Source of the DNA: JBJXHC01 sp046160825
GTDB lineage: Bacteria > Bacteroidota > Ignavibacteria > UBA10030 > UBA6906
Direction: 5' to 3'
Length of the DNA stretch: 59,005 bases
NCBI GenBank assembly: GCA_046160825.1
Contig: JBJXHC010000012.1
Coordinates: 1 to 59,005 of the forward strand
Positions 7,596 through 15,943 of the stretch are shown piece by piece. A program made the position numbers and the translations under genes. Numbering within the stretch: position 1 is the stretch's first letter; each line of letters begins with the position of its first letter. A model generated the notes under the pieces. It saw nothing but the letters and a program-made list of their open reading frames with translations, searched no databases and had not been told where the DNA came from.

Positions 7596-9803
7596 TCATT
7601 TTCCTCGGTTGAATTCGGGGTTTTCCGGCACCAGTCGGGCGATGGTTTCCACTTCCGCCAGTCCGGTTACGGGGTGTCGGTTGATTGCTCCTGTGGCTTT
7701 CTTGATCGTAATTCTCGCTGCGTCGATGTTGGTAGGGAGTACTTGAATACGTGAACCCTTGGGACTTATCCGGCCCGTGGACACGACCTGACCAACTTGT
7801 TTGGACTCGTAATATAATAAAATTTCACAATCTTGCACTACCTGATTTGTGCCGGGGAGAATATCCGCAGGGATTCCATAAAGCACAAATTCTCGAACCT
7901 GCACCGGAATATCCCACCGTAATTCAACCGCTGCTCCAATCCCTTCATCAGCGATCCACAGTACCGTATCCCCTCCCGTTTGGGCCTGACGGTCCACAAT
8001 CCTTCGCGGAGAGTACGATTTCCCCTCCCACTCGGCATGCGAACTTGCCAATACCGTGGCTGACGGAGACACATTAAACCATTCAGCGAGCGAACCGTTG
8101 ATGGGCACTTCCATCATTGAATGACCGATGTGACATCCTACGCACTTTGTCCCGGCACCCTGGCGCTCAAAGTTGAACCCGGACACATGGCCAAACCTTC
8201 CATCAGTCGTCCGCAACACCTTTCCCTCGCCATCCACCACTTGCTCGAACAGCGGAACTTCTGCCGGCAAGTCGTGTTCATGCACTCCGCCATGGTGAAA
8301 GACCGGGGCATCCTTCAGGAAGATGGAAGGGTCGGGACCTTTGGGATTCTGTCGTTGTACATTCATAAAGAAACGGATACGGGCGTTTTGTACAATTCGG
8401 GGCGCGTCCGGCATCGGTTCATCGACCGCAGCATTGGTAAAGATGTTCATACAATCGAACCGAAAGACATCATCATTGAAATACGTCTGAGGGTCTTCAG
8501 TGGGAGGAAGGTGGGACGGTACATACTCAAAATCATCCTTGATAATCGGTGGTACTCGTCGAGGTGCAAGCACTTGAGGTTCAAGTTCAAGGGATCCGGG
8601 AAGATCAAGAGCCTTGGTCAGCCGCGTTCCATCGACGCGAACAGAGTATATCCCGTAGTCGATACCTTGCTTTGAATATGAAAAGAGAATTGTCCGATCA
8701 TTCAATTCCACGGGATCCGTCGCATAGGGCGGTGCGACATCCTCCTTGTTCAATACATCTTCGACGGCTCGGACGCCGGCGATATAATGCTCGAAACTCG
8801 CTCCTTTCGTAAACCAACGCACTCCACTTCCACTGATCCGCGGCGTCATCGACATCCACGGTGTAAATACACCGACCAACCTTCCATCGCTCATGACGCT
8901 TGGCTTGTACACTTGCGTACCCTGACGCGTTCTCGTGAACCCGGCATACAACTTCAGTTCGTCGCCGTCCGGCTTGACTGTCACAGCATGCCAAATGTTG
9001 GCGATATCATCGGTCAGAGATTGTCCGTCTTCACGACTAAGTCCCGTCCTGGTAATATTACTCGGGCGGTCAGGATTCACCCACCAACGTGAATAGACGA
9101 TCTTGCCGGTAACGGGATCAATAGTCGGTTCCTCTGCCCCGTTACGCTCTGTTGTAATGCGTCGCATTTTCGTTCCGTCCCGATGGACGACAAAGAGATT
9201 GCTTGTCAGTACATCGGCAGTCATTGCAACGGACGGATACCGTGTCGATGCGAACACGATTCTCCCGTCGGGAAGGTAGCATGGATCAAAATCATCGTAC
9301 TTTTCAAAGAGCGATACGGAAGCACCGAATTGCGAGAGGTCAACAGCGCGATCTGTCGCCGTCAGTTTTCGGAACCCGCGGCCGGTGGCGCCAATTTCAT
9401 AAATTCTCCAACTACTGTCCGGGTGTTCGACACCGGAGAACAACACCGACTTCCCGTCCCACGAAACATCCGGATCCGCAACGTCAATGAGTTTGTCTCC
9501 ACCGACAAGTGTGTCGATGGTTCCGTTTGTCCTTCGTACCAACAACATGCCGCCGACGATCGCTGTACGGTAACGTGGACCCAATCCGGGCACGGCTCCT
9601 GCGTCATTGTTGTGTAGAGGGTTGCGTGAGACAAACACGATCGAAGTTACTCGTGATTTGGTTACGGGATGCGCGGATGCTGTTTGTTCGGGTTGGAGTA
9701 GAGAACTCTCTGCGAAGTCGAACGGCTTGCCGACACCAACACACAAGAGAATGAGGGGAATGGTAAAAATGGCGCGTGACTTCCGCGTTTTGTCCGGTAC
9801 CAC
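7596..9803 (-). CDS. HzsA-related exported propeller protein with CxxCH motif
   Basis: This 735-residue protein has a likely signal sequence (AIFTIPLILLCVGVG, residues 11-25). TolB/PD40-like propeller segments follow (DPDVSWDGKSVLFSG, YLPDGRIVFAST, DGRLVGVFTPW), then a domain resembling the C-terminal part of hydrazine-synthase-alpha-related proteins. The latter has the order VPLFEQVVDGEGKVL then KCVGCHIGHSM, a single CxxCH at residues 554-558. The last 130 residues look like an F5/8-type-C-like beta-sandwich (VELRWDIPVQVREFVLYG). There is no T9SS sorting domain. The start is GTG 9803. It heads the operon with the two propeller paralogues. Hydrazine synthesis is not implied; the family is broad and mostly uncharacterised. 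Confidence 0.65.
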   Translation of the reverse strand: MVPDKTRKSRAIFTIPLILLCVGVGKPFDFAESSLLQPEQTASAHPVTKSRVTSIVFVSRNPLHNNDAGAVPGLGPRYRTAIVGGMLLVRRTNGTIDTLVGGDKLIDVADPDVSWDGKSVLFSGVEHPDSSWRIYEIGATGRGFRKLTATDRAVDLSQFGASVSLFEKYDDFDPCYLPDGRIVFASTRYPSVAMTADVLTSNLFVVHRDGTKMRRITTERNGAEEPTIDPVTGKIVYSRWWVNPDRPSNITRTGLSREDGQSLTDDIANIWHAVTVKPDGDELKLYAGFTRTRQGTQVYKPSVMSDGRLVGVFTPWMSMTPRISGSGVRWFTKGASFEHYIAGVRAVEDVLNKEDVAPPYATDPVELNDRTILFSYSKQGIDYGIYSVRVDGTRLTKALDLPGSLELEPQVLAPRRVPPIIKDDFEYVPSHLPPTEDPQTYFNDDVFRFDCMNIFTNAAVDEPMPDAPRIVQNARIRFFMNVQRQNPKGPDPSIFLKDAPVFHHGGVHEHDLPAEVPLFEQVVDGEGKVLRTTDGRFGHVSGFNFERQGAGTKCVGCHIGHSMMEVPINGSLAEWFNVSPSATVLASSHAEWEGKSYSPRRIVDRQAQTGGDTVLWIADEGIGAAVELRWDIPVQVREFVLYGIPADILPGTNQVVQDCEILLYYESKQVGQVVSTGRISPKGSRIQVLPTNIDAARITIKKATGAINRHPVTGLAEVETIARLVPENPEFNRGK

Positions 9804-9911
9804 GTGCTTTCGATTTGCTCCAGAGAACTTGCAGGAAATACGTTAGTAGGCTTGCACAAAGATAGGAAATCGGGGTAGAAATGCAATCCAGGATACAGGG
9901 ATGAAATGAAA

Positions 9912-9937
9912 CGTGGGACCCATTCATGAGTCCCACG
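9912..9937 (-). terminator. probable terminator of htpX
   Basis: The perfect 8-bp inverted repeat CGTGGGAC / GTCCCACG has a 10-base loop and is followed on the minus strand by TTTCATTTCAT. It lies 26 bases beyond the htpX stop. The tail is T-rich but broken, so efficiency is uncertain. Confidence 0.55.
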
Positions 9938-9962
9938 CAGACAAACAGCGCAGCTTACTGCG

Positions 9963-10829
9963 TTAGATAGCGGAAGCAACTCCGCCGTACACCATCGCTT
10001 CGAGACGGGCAATACGTTGTTCCATCGGCGGGTGCGTGCTGAAGAGGCTCATCAAGCCACCGCCCGTGAGCGGACTGACAATGAACATGTGCGCCGTAGC
10101 AGGTGTGGCTTCCATCGGAATCTGTTTGGCTTTCGCATCCAGCTTACGAAGCGCGTTTGCCAAAGAAAGCGGGTTGCCTGCCATCTGTGCACCCCCTTCA
10201 TCTGCAAGGAATTCCCGAGAGCGGGAAATGGCCATCTGAATGAGCATCGCTGCAATCGGGGCGATAATCATCATCGCAATCGCTGCAATCGGACTACCAC
10301 CTTCTTTTTCGTCCGAATGCCGTCCACCACCGAAGATCATGGCCCATTGCGCCATGTTCGCGAGCATGCTAATCGCGCCGGCAGCGGTGGCAGCAATCGT
10401 GCCGATCAGAATATCCCGATGCTTGATGTGTGCAAGTTCATGGGCAATCACGCCGCGTAGCTCGTCATTCGTAAGCGTTCGAAGAATTCCCTGGGTGACA
10501 GCCACGGCAGCGTGATGCGGGTCGCGCCCGGTTGCAAATGCGTTCGGCTGGTCTGACGGGATCATGTACAGTTTCGGCATCGGGATACCACCGCGTTGCG
10601 TCAGTTCCTCGGTCATCTGGAAAAGAGATTGAGCATCTTCACGTTGCAACTCCTTTGCGCCATACATGCGCAGGACGATCTTATCACTGAACCAATACGA
10701 ACCGAAGTTCATCACCACAGCGAACAAAAATGCAATCACCATACCGCTCTCTCCGCCGATGAATCTCCCCACCACCACGAGCAAAACAGTGAGTAGCCCC
10801 ATCAACAAGAAAGTCTTCATCGTATTCAT
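9963..10829 (-). CDS. htpX: membrane zinc metalloprotease HtpX
   Basis: The 288-residue protease belongs to peptidase family M48B, which acts in quality control of inner-membrane proteins. Two N-terminal membrane helices (residues 5-24 and 29-48) precede the zinc motif HELAH, followed by two further hydrophobic segments and the second conserved region SREFLADEGGAQM that supplies the third zinc ligand Glu. QPNAFATGRDP is also typical. The start ATG 10829 has GGAG seven bases upstream. It stands alone, with a probable terminator after it and about 117 bases separating it from the end of the carotenoid operon. Confidence 0.95.
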   Translation of the reverse strand: MNTMKTFLLMGLLTVLLVVVGRFIGGESGMVIAFLFAVVMNFGSYWFSDKIVLRMYGAKELQREDAQSLFQMTEELTQRGGIPMPKLYMIPSDQPNAFATGRDPHHAAVAVTQGILRTLTNDELRGVIAHELAHIKHRDILIGTIAATAAGAISMLANMAQWAMIFGGGRHSDEKEGGSPIAAIAMMIIAPIAAMLIQMAISRSREFLADEGGAQMAGNPLSLANALRKLDAKAKQIPMEATPATAHMFIVSPLTGGGLMSLFSTHPPMEQRIARLEAMVYGGVASAI

Positions 10830-10946
10830 ACGTAATCTCCAAGGTTAATTTCATCTACTACTCTCAAACGTCGGGAGGGGCAGACAGGTTCCGCCGCCAT
10901 CCGGTAGAAAATATAGGAGAAGCATGACTTTGAGAAAAGCAGAAAG

Positions 10947-11861
10947 CTATCGGCGGAAAATATCGGCAAGCGCAGGTCCCAGTGTGGGAAACTTGAACTT
11001 GTAACCGCTCTTGAGAAGTTGTTGCGGAACTGCCCGCTGACCCGTCAAGAGCATATCAGCCATTTCGCCAAGAGCCAGCCGTAACACAAATCCCGGAACC
11101 GGGGCCCACGATGGGCGATGGAGGGCATTCCCAAGTTCAGTACAGAATTCCTTCATTGTCGCTGATTCAGGAGCAGCAAGATTCATTGGCCCGCGTACTC
11201 CGGGTTGCCCCAGAGCAAAGATGATGGCCCCGACGACATCATCGCGATGAATCCACGGGAACCACTGGCGACCATTTCCGATTGGTCCGCCAACAAAGAA
11301 CGTGAATGGCGGAACCATCTTTGCAAGCGCCCCGCCTGATTCACCGATAACGACTCCGGTTCTTGGCAGCACGACACGAACGCCGAGTGCTTCGGCAGTC
11401 CGCGCTTCCTGTTCCCATATCCCGCATGTCTCCGCGAGGAATCCCTTCCCCGCTTCTTTCGATTCCACAACATCACCCTCCGCCACTGCACCATAGTATC
11501 CCACCGCTGATGCGTTGATGAGTACGGACGGCTTTCTGGAACACTGACGGATTGCCTCAACAATAGCCCGTGTGCTGTTCACTCTGCTTTCGCGAATGCG
11601 GTTCTTCTGCGCGGTGCTCCATCGTTTGGCGGCAATCGGTTCGCCGGTGAGGTTAATAATCGCGTCCGCCCCTTCAACGCGATGTGCCCATGCTCCAACA
11701 GATTGTGCATCCCATTCCTCTACAGTAACGCCTGAACCAATAACACGTCTTGTCGCATCGGGGTTGCGTGTCAGAACTGTAACATCGTGGTTTTCTTTCA
11801 CGAGGCCACGGAGAAGAGCAGTCCCAATAAAACCGGTTACCCCGGCAGCAATGATTTTCAT
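10947..11861 (-). CDS. TIGR01777 family NAD(P)-binding epimerase (SDR39U1/YfcH type)
   Basis: This 304-residue extended short-chain dehydrogenase-like protein begins MKIIAAGVTGFIGTALLRGL, the Rossmann GxxGxxG motif. It carries INLTGEPI and SAVGYYG (the active-site Tyr region), and ends with the DUF1731-like C-terminal stretch VPQQLLKSGYKFKFPTL typical of the family. Its start overlaps the SRPBCC stop as ATGA, so it is the last gene of the carotenoid operon. The substrate is unknown. Members often sit beside SRPBCC proteins and carotenoid or photolyase genes in light-responsive clusters, which is the setting here. Confidence 0.85.
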   Translation of the reverse strand: MKIIAAGVTGFIGTALLRGLVKENHDVTVLTRNPDATRRVIGSGVTVEEWDAQSVGAWAHRVEGADAIINLTGEPIAAKRWSTAQKNRIRESRVNSTRAIVEAIRQCSRKPSVLINASAVGYYGAVAEGDVVESKEAGKGFLAETCGIWEQEARTAEALGVRVVLPRTGVVIGESGGALAKMVPPFTFFVGGPIGNGRQWFPWIHRDDVVGAIIFALGQPGVRGPMNLAAPESATMKEFCTELGNALHRPSWAPVPGFVLRLALGEMADMLLTGQRAVPQQLLKSGYKFKFPTLGPALADIFRR

Positions 11862-12349
11862 GTCGGGATCTCCATGTTTATGGATTGAACCGAAGATTGC
11901 TGGAGTAATGTGCCAATAATTTGCGATCGATACTTGAAAATCTGATCCAACTGATGCCGCACTATCAGGCGGTGCATGAAATTACCCAACACGCCAAACG
12001 GTAAGGCATACTGTACCTCATCAGTCATTTCAGTCCATCCGTCTTTTTCCATGAAGCTATGTGTGTGTTGCCAGAAACTGTATGGTCCCCGCGTTTGAAC
12101 ATCCACGAACCGATGAGGAGGCTGGTACTCTGTGATCAGTGAAGTCCACCGCATGGAAAACGTATTCCAGCGAATCCTGTACTCGATGGATACGCCGGCT
12201 TTCATTATCACAGGCGGAGGCGTGAGCATTCTGAAATCGAGCCACCCCGGAGTAATAATCGCGAGGTTTTCCGGTGATTCAAAAAACTTGAACACGTCCC
12301 CGATGGGCAGTTGAAATATCTGCGTCCGTTTGAATGTATGGATGGTCAT
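11858..12349 (-). CDS. SRPBCC (START-like) family protein
   Basis: This 163-residue predicted ligand-binding helix-grip protein of the polyketide-cyclase/START type has the features RTQIFQLPIGDVFKFF at the start, a core FSMRWTSLITEYQPPHRFVDVQ, the conserved GPYSFWQHTHSF, and a C-terminal long helix. The ATG at 12349 is chosen over a longer upstream reading: it has GAGG six bases upstream and overlaps the crtYd stop as ATGA. Its ligand is unknown. Membership of the carotenoid operon suggests a hydrophobic isoprenoid or lipid ligand, but this is inference. Confidence 0.85.
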   Translation of the reverse strand: MTIHTFKRTQIFQLPIGDVFKFFESPENLAIITPGWLDFRMLTPPPVIMKAGVSIEYRIRWNTFSMRWTSLITEYQPPHRFVDVQTRGPYSFWQHTHSFMEKDGWTEMTDEVQYALPFGVLGNFMHRLIVRHQLDQIFKYRSQIIGTLLQQSSVQSINMEIPT

Positions 12350-12666
12350 CGGATCCTCGCCATGTGTGTCCGTCGCTTGCCTCTCTTGAAGTATTCCCAG
12401 AATACGATAATGATCGTCATCAGCCCGAAGCCATACAGGAAATCCTCCAAGGGAATAGTGAACAACCGGATTCCCAGTTGGAACTCCTCGCCATAGCGAA
12501 CAATCGGCCGCCATGTGAGGTATCCATTAAAAAGAAGTTTAAAGAACATCATGACGGCAAAGAACATCCCGTACGATTTCGTCCGTAGAATATTTGTCTT
12601 TAACATTCTGTCAAGACTGATGGCAACAACCACGGAGACAACCGCGCAGATCGTGTATTCCTTCAT
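12346..12666 (-). CDS. crtYd: lycopene beta-cyclase subunit, CrtYd type
   Basis: This 106-residue membrane protein with three hydrophobic helices carries the signature TIPLEDFLYG, the PxE(E/D) motif of the heterodimeric lycopene cyclase family. With CrtYc it would convert the ends of lycopene to beta-ionone rings. The ATG overlaps the crtYc stop (ATGA) and its own stop overlaps the next start, consistent with stoichiometric coupled translation. In many Bacteroidota the two halves are fused; here they remain separate genes, as in some actinobacteria and myxobacteria. Confidence 0.88.
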   Translation of the reverse strand: MKEYTICAVVSVVVAISLDRMLKTNILRTKSYGMFFAVMMFFKLLFNGYLTWRPIVRYGEEFQLGIRLFTIPLEDFLYGFGLMTIIIVFWEYFKRGKRRTHMARIR

Positions 12667-12974
12667 TCAGTCCTCTTCAAGAAGTGCAGCGAAACCTCCC
12701 AAGTAAAGATTGAAACAAAAGTAATAACCACAAAGAAGAGCCATTCCTCGAGAGGCATTCCAAGGAGAATAATGCCAACGTTAAAATCGGGATGAAAATT
12801 CCAGTGACCACGTTTTGTTGCAACAATGTCCCATATCCAATAGGGAATGCACACCGCAAGTATCGTGAAGAGGAACGCACGTTTGTGCGAGTACAGTCCA
12901 AGCCTTTTGTCGAAACTCAGAAGAGCGGGAAAGAGGAGAATCAACAACAGTACAATACCATACTCGAATTTCAT
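12663..12974 (-). CDS. crtYc: lycopene beta-cyclase subunit, CrtYc type
   Basis: This 103-residue protein has three predicted membrane helices and the motif GMPLEEWLFF, the PLEE signature of the first half of the heterodimeric lycopene cyclase. KRGHWNFHPDFNVG just before it is also typical. It acts together with the adjacent CrtYd on lycopene in the membrane. Its start overlaps the upstream stop and its stop overlaps the crtYd start, both as ATGA. No sign of a fusion or frameshift between the two halves is visible: the overlap is a clean stop and start. Confidence 0.88.
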   Translation of the reverse strand: MKFEYGIVLLLILLFPALLSFDKRLGLYSHKRAFLFTILAVCIPYWIWDIVATKRGHWNFHPDFNVGIILLGMPLEEWLFFVVITFVSIFTWEVSLHFLKRTE

Positions 12975-13561
12975 TCGTCTCCTTCGTTCAGAGTATCAAC
13001 ACCGTCTATTCTCCGGCCGAACCTGCGATAGAGCTCATGGTTGGAGTTTGCGACAAATGTCTGCAACATGCTATCAAGGTCTTCGCTCATCTGTTCGCTG
13101 ATAAACCCGGCACCAAGCACCGGAGCAAACCAATGCACCTCCCATGCACTCTCACGTCTGAGACGAACGTGTAGTGAAATGGTGATCGACGTTGCGGTTG
13201 TGGTGACGGGTACGATAACGACTGAACAGGATATGAAATTCTGGGCATCATGCTGTATTGATTCATACCGGGTGACGGAATCGCCCTGCACGCTCTTGCG
13301 AACGTGGAATACGGCATCCAGCGAGCGCCCGAGCGGAATGTTCCTGCTCGTTTCATAAAGATATGTGTCGTCAGCGAGGTGTTGGATTCTGACAACTCCG
13401 GGCATGTGTCTGGCAAACAGGCCGATATCATCCACATACTCCCGTAGTTCCTCTCGTGAAATCGGGACGATATAGCGTACTTCGCTTGTCGCCCCAACAG
13501 CAAATTCATCCTGAAGGCTGGTTGACAAGATGAACAAAAAGGCAGCTATCATTTTTCCCAT
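12971..13561 (-). CDS. SRPBCC-like protein with possible N-terminal signal
   Basis: This is a 196-residue protein. After a short hydrophobic leader (MIAAFLFILSTSL) comes a helix-grip-like domain with YIVPISREELREYVDDIGLFARHMPGVVRI. That is the membrane-perturbation/START-like pattern in which a Met-Pro-Gly-Val strand follows the first helices. The C-terminal helix starts near FISEQMSEDLDSM. It lies between crtZ (38-base gap) and crtYc (ATGA overlap). It is only distantly similar in appearance to the second SRPBCC protein of the operon. The ligand is unknown and the family assignment is by pattern only. Confidence 0.6.
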   Translation of the reverse strand: MGKMIAAFLFILSTSLQDEFAVGATSEVRYIVPISREELREYVDDIGLFARHMPGVVRIQHLADDTYLYETSRNIPLGRSLDAVFHVRKSVQGDSVTRYESIQHDAQNFISCSVVIVPVTTTATSITISLHVRLRRESAWEVHWFAPVLGAGFISEQMSEDLDSMLQTFVANSNHELYRRFGRRIDGVDTLNEGDE

Positions 13562-13599
13562 CTACACTTGTCGTGACATGATCATAAAACTTTAACCTC

Positions 13600-14058
13600 T
13601 CATACAGGATCGTCTTCTTGCATATCTTCACCAAGGAGACTGCGAGGTGAGACAAACAAGAGTAATCCATACGGCTCGCCTCCTGTCCGATGATGCACCG
13701 CATGCGCCTTCTTGATCTTCAGGAGGAATGGCAATCGGAACTTCACCCACTTTGCCCTCCTGTGGATATAGAGGTCATGGATGAAAAAATAGACGCCTCC
13801 GTACAACGTCATACCTACACCAACTGCGACCTGGTCACTCAGACCACCGGTTTCCAACCCCGTGAAGATCAGCAGCATCGTAATCGTAGCGAAAAACAGC
13901 GGAAAGAGATCGTTCAGCTCAAACACTCCTTCGCGTTCCGTATGATGGCTCTTATGGACATTCCAGAATAGTTTGTGGTAGAGAAATCGATGGACGAGAT
14001 ATGACACCACTTCCATGCCAATGAACGTCACAACGCCGATCACAATCGCTCTTACCAT
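13600..14058 (-). CDS. crtZ: beta-carotene hydroxylase CrtZ
   Basis: This 152-residue membrane di-iron hydroxylase of the fatty-acid-hydroxylase superfamily adds 3-hydroxyl groups to beta-rings, giving zeaxanthin. The histidine clusters are all visible: HRFLYH, HKSHH, HDLYIHRR and HAVHHRTGG. The length fits bacterial CrtZ. Its ATG lies within the last codons of crtE (seven-base overlap). No ketolase (crtW) or glycosyltransferase is seen in the window, so zeaxanthin is the predicted end point of what is encoded here. Confidence 0.92.
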   Translation of the reverse strand: MVRAIVIGVVTFIGMEVVSYLVHRFLYHKLFWNVHKSHHTEREGVFELNDLFPLFFATITMLLIFTGLETGGLSDQVAVGVGMTLYGGVYFFIHDLYIHRRAKWVKFRLPFLLKIKKAHAVHHRTGGEPYGLLLFVSPRSLLGEDMQEDDPV

Positions 14059-14966
14059 GTGCGCTCCGCCAATGATCGTGCAAGTCCTTGCAGCAATACG
14101 CGAGACGGCCTCTCCGGCAGTCCTTCAAGAAAACCGCAGGCGGCATTTGTGTGCTCAAGAATTATTTGCCGCGTCCTTTCGATGGACGTCATGGTATCCA
14201 CGTCTATCCTCTCTGCAACCGAATACGCAAGCGTCAGGTAGGTCTGCTTGCCGTTCCGGACATCGCTACCGACGGATTTACCGGTGAGATGCATATGGCC
14301 GACCATATCCAGGAGATCGTCCTGGGCCTGAAACGCCATGCCAATATTGTACCCGAACAGCCCCGCGTCATGTATCAAGGCGTCATCCATCGTGCCTATG
14401 AGCGCACCGATTCGTGCGGAGGCTTGCATGAGCTTTGCCGTTTTCTTGTCCACCATGGTTCTATGCAATTCAATTGGGACGGTATCATGGCCTGCGAGCG
14501 AAAGATCATATCCCTGCCCTTCGCAGACGTGTACAAATGCTTCAGAGAATGTTTCCAGGATTGCGGCATGCCGTGGGGCTGCCGACGTGTGCAGCAGTCG
14601 AAAGGCAAGCGCAATCAGCGTATCCCCTGCAAGAATTGCTGTCGGGATATCCCATTGCTCATGAACAGTCGGGAGTCCGCGGCGCAACGGGGCGGTATCC
14701 ATAATATCATCATGAATGAGTGACGACGTATGGAGCAGCTCGATTGCTGCCGCGACAGGAAGCGCTTCGCGTACACCGCCACCAACAGCATCACAGACCA
14801 GCATCGTCATAAGAGGGCGAATGCGTTTACCCCCTTGCAGCGCATGTCCGACCGCCTCGCGCAGGCTTGGCGGCTGTATATGGCCAGCGCAGTCGCGGAG
14901 GACCTGATCAAGCTCGTTGACGCAGAACTGACGCGTGTCAGATTGCTTGACTTCAAGTGGTATCAT
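14052..14966 (-). CDS. crtE: geranylgeranyl diphosphate synthase (polyprenyl synthetase family)
   Basis: The 304-residue trans-prenyltransferase makes GGPP from IPP and allylic diphosphates. It has GGKRIRP, the first aspartate-rich motif DDIMD (followed by RRGLPTVH) and the second, DDLLD. The ATG at 14966 overlaps the crtB stop as ATGA, so it is preferred over the in-frame codon at 15002. Product length cannot be read with certainty from sequence; the GGPP assignment comes from its place between crtB and crtZ. Confidence 0.9.
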   Translation of the reverse strand: MIPLEVKQSDTRQFCVNELDQVLRDCAGHIQPPSLREAVGHALQGGKRIRPLMTMLVCDAVGGGVREALPVAAAIELLHTSSLIHDDIMDTAPLRRGLPTVHEQWDIPTAILAGDTLIALAFRLLHTSAAPRHAAILETFSEAFVHVCEGQGYDLSLAGHDTVPIELHRTMVDKKTAKLMQASARIGALIGTMDDALIHDAGLFGYNIGMAFQAQDDLLDMVGHMHLTGKSVGSDVRNGKQTYLTLAYSVAERIDVDTMTSIERTRQIILEHTNAACGFLEGLPERPSRVLLQGLARSLAERTW

Positions 14967-15940
14967 ATGGGAACACCGGAGTCGGGATGAGTGAAAAGGC
15001 AAGGGCTGCCGGGAACGGATTCTGCAGGTCTGTGGAGATCCACCTTGGTGGTGGAACGTTGAGAAGAGGCGAATATGGAAGCGATGGCGAGACCTGCTTT
15101 TCGCGGTAAACTTACGTATGCCCGTTTTGTGAAAACGTCATAGTTGTTCGATTCAATAGCTTTAAGAATGTTGCTGTACGTTGCGCTCATCAGCTTGACG
15201 CAGAACCGCGAGCCATCGTTGGCAATCATTGGAATCCCGGCTTCTGCTGATGCATAGTACGTGCGTGCGCGCTGAATCTGCATGATCATAAACTCCCGGA
15301 ACTGCGGCGTTACCGTCCCGCGGACGATGTCGCTCTCATCAAGGCGATAGTGTCCCAGTTCTTCCGATGGCAGGTAACACCGGCCCAGCCGAGCATCTTC
15401 CCCCACGTCACGGAGAATGTTGGTGAGCTGCATGGCGGTACCAAGATCTGCTGCATGCCGGTAGGCTGCTTTGTCTGAAACACCGAGGATATGCGTCATG
15501 ATCAATCCGACAACAGAGGCAACGTGATAACAATAGTGCATTAATTCGTCGGTGGTTCTGCAACGCAGGACAGTGAGATCCATTTCCACGCCATGCAGAA
15601 GACTGAGGAAATACTCCTGCGGAATTTGATAAGTGACTACCACATCACGAAACGCAAGCAGTTTGCTGTCCATACTGGGAGAAAATGAATAGACGTAGCG
15701 TAACTGGTCGCGCAAGCCCTCAAGGCGGTGTAGTGTACGGTGCCGGTCTTCTCCTTTGAATGTCGCATCAACGATATTGTCAGCATAACGACAGAATGCA
15801 TATACTGCATACGCAGCCAACCGTTTCTCACGCGGGAGAACATGCGAGGCAAAATAGAATGACCGGGCATACCTCCGTGTGTACGCCTGACACTGACGGT
15901 AGTTTTGTTGAACCTCTTCGATATCGAGAAACCCGACCAT
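14963..15940 (-). CDS. crtB: phytoene synthase CrtB
   Basis: The 325-residue squalene/phytoene synthase family enzyme condenses two GGPP to 15-cis-phytoene. Visible motifs are ARSFYFASHVLP, the first Asp-rich motif ADNIVD, and the second NILRDVGEDARLGRCYLP. The trailing 35 residues after the catalytic fold are less conserved. It starts three bases after the carH stop and ends in an ATGA overlap with crtE, so repressor and enzyme are encoded on one transcript. Confidence 0.93.
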   Translation of the reverse strand: MVGFLDIEEVQQNYRQCQAYTRRYARSFYFASHVLPREKRLAAYAVYAFCRYADNIVDATFKGEDRHRTLHRLEGLRDQLRYVYSFSPSMDSKLLAFRDVVVTYQIPQEYFLSLLHGVEMDLTVLRCRTTDELMHYCYHVASVVGLIMTHILGVSDKAAYRHAADLGTAMQLTNILRDVGEDARLGRCYLPSEELGHYRLDESDIVRGTVTPQFREFMIMQIQRARTYYASAEAGIPMIANDGSRFCVKLMSATYSNILKAIESNNYDVFTKRAYVSLPRKAGLAIASIFASSQRSTTKVDLHRPAESVPGSPCLFTHPDSGVPI

Positions 15941-15943
15941 TTG

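Noticed and set aside
7596..9803. Annotation as true hydrazine synthase alpha subunit
   Set aside because: Only the propeller and the CxxCH-bearing C-terminal part resemble the HzsA-related family; no beta/gamma subunits or other anammox genes are present.
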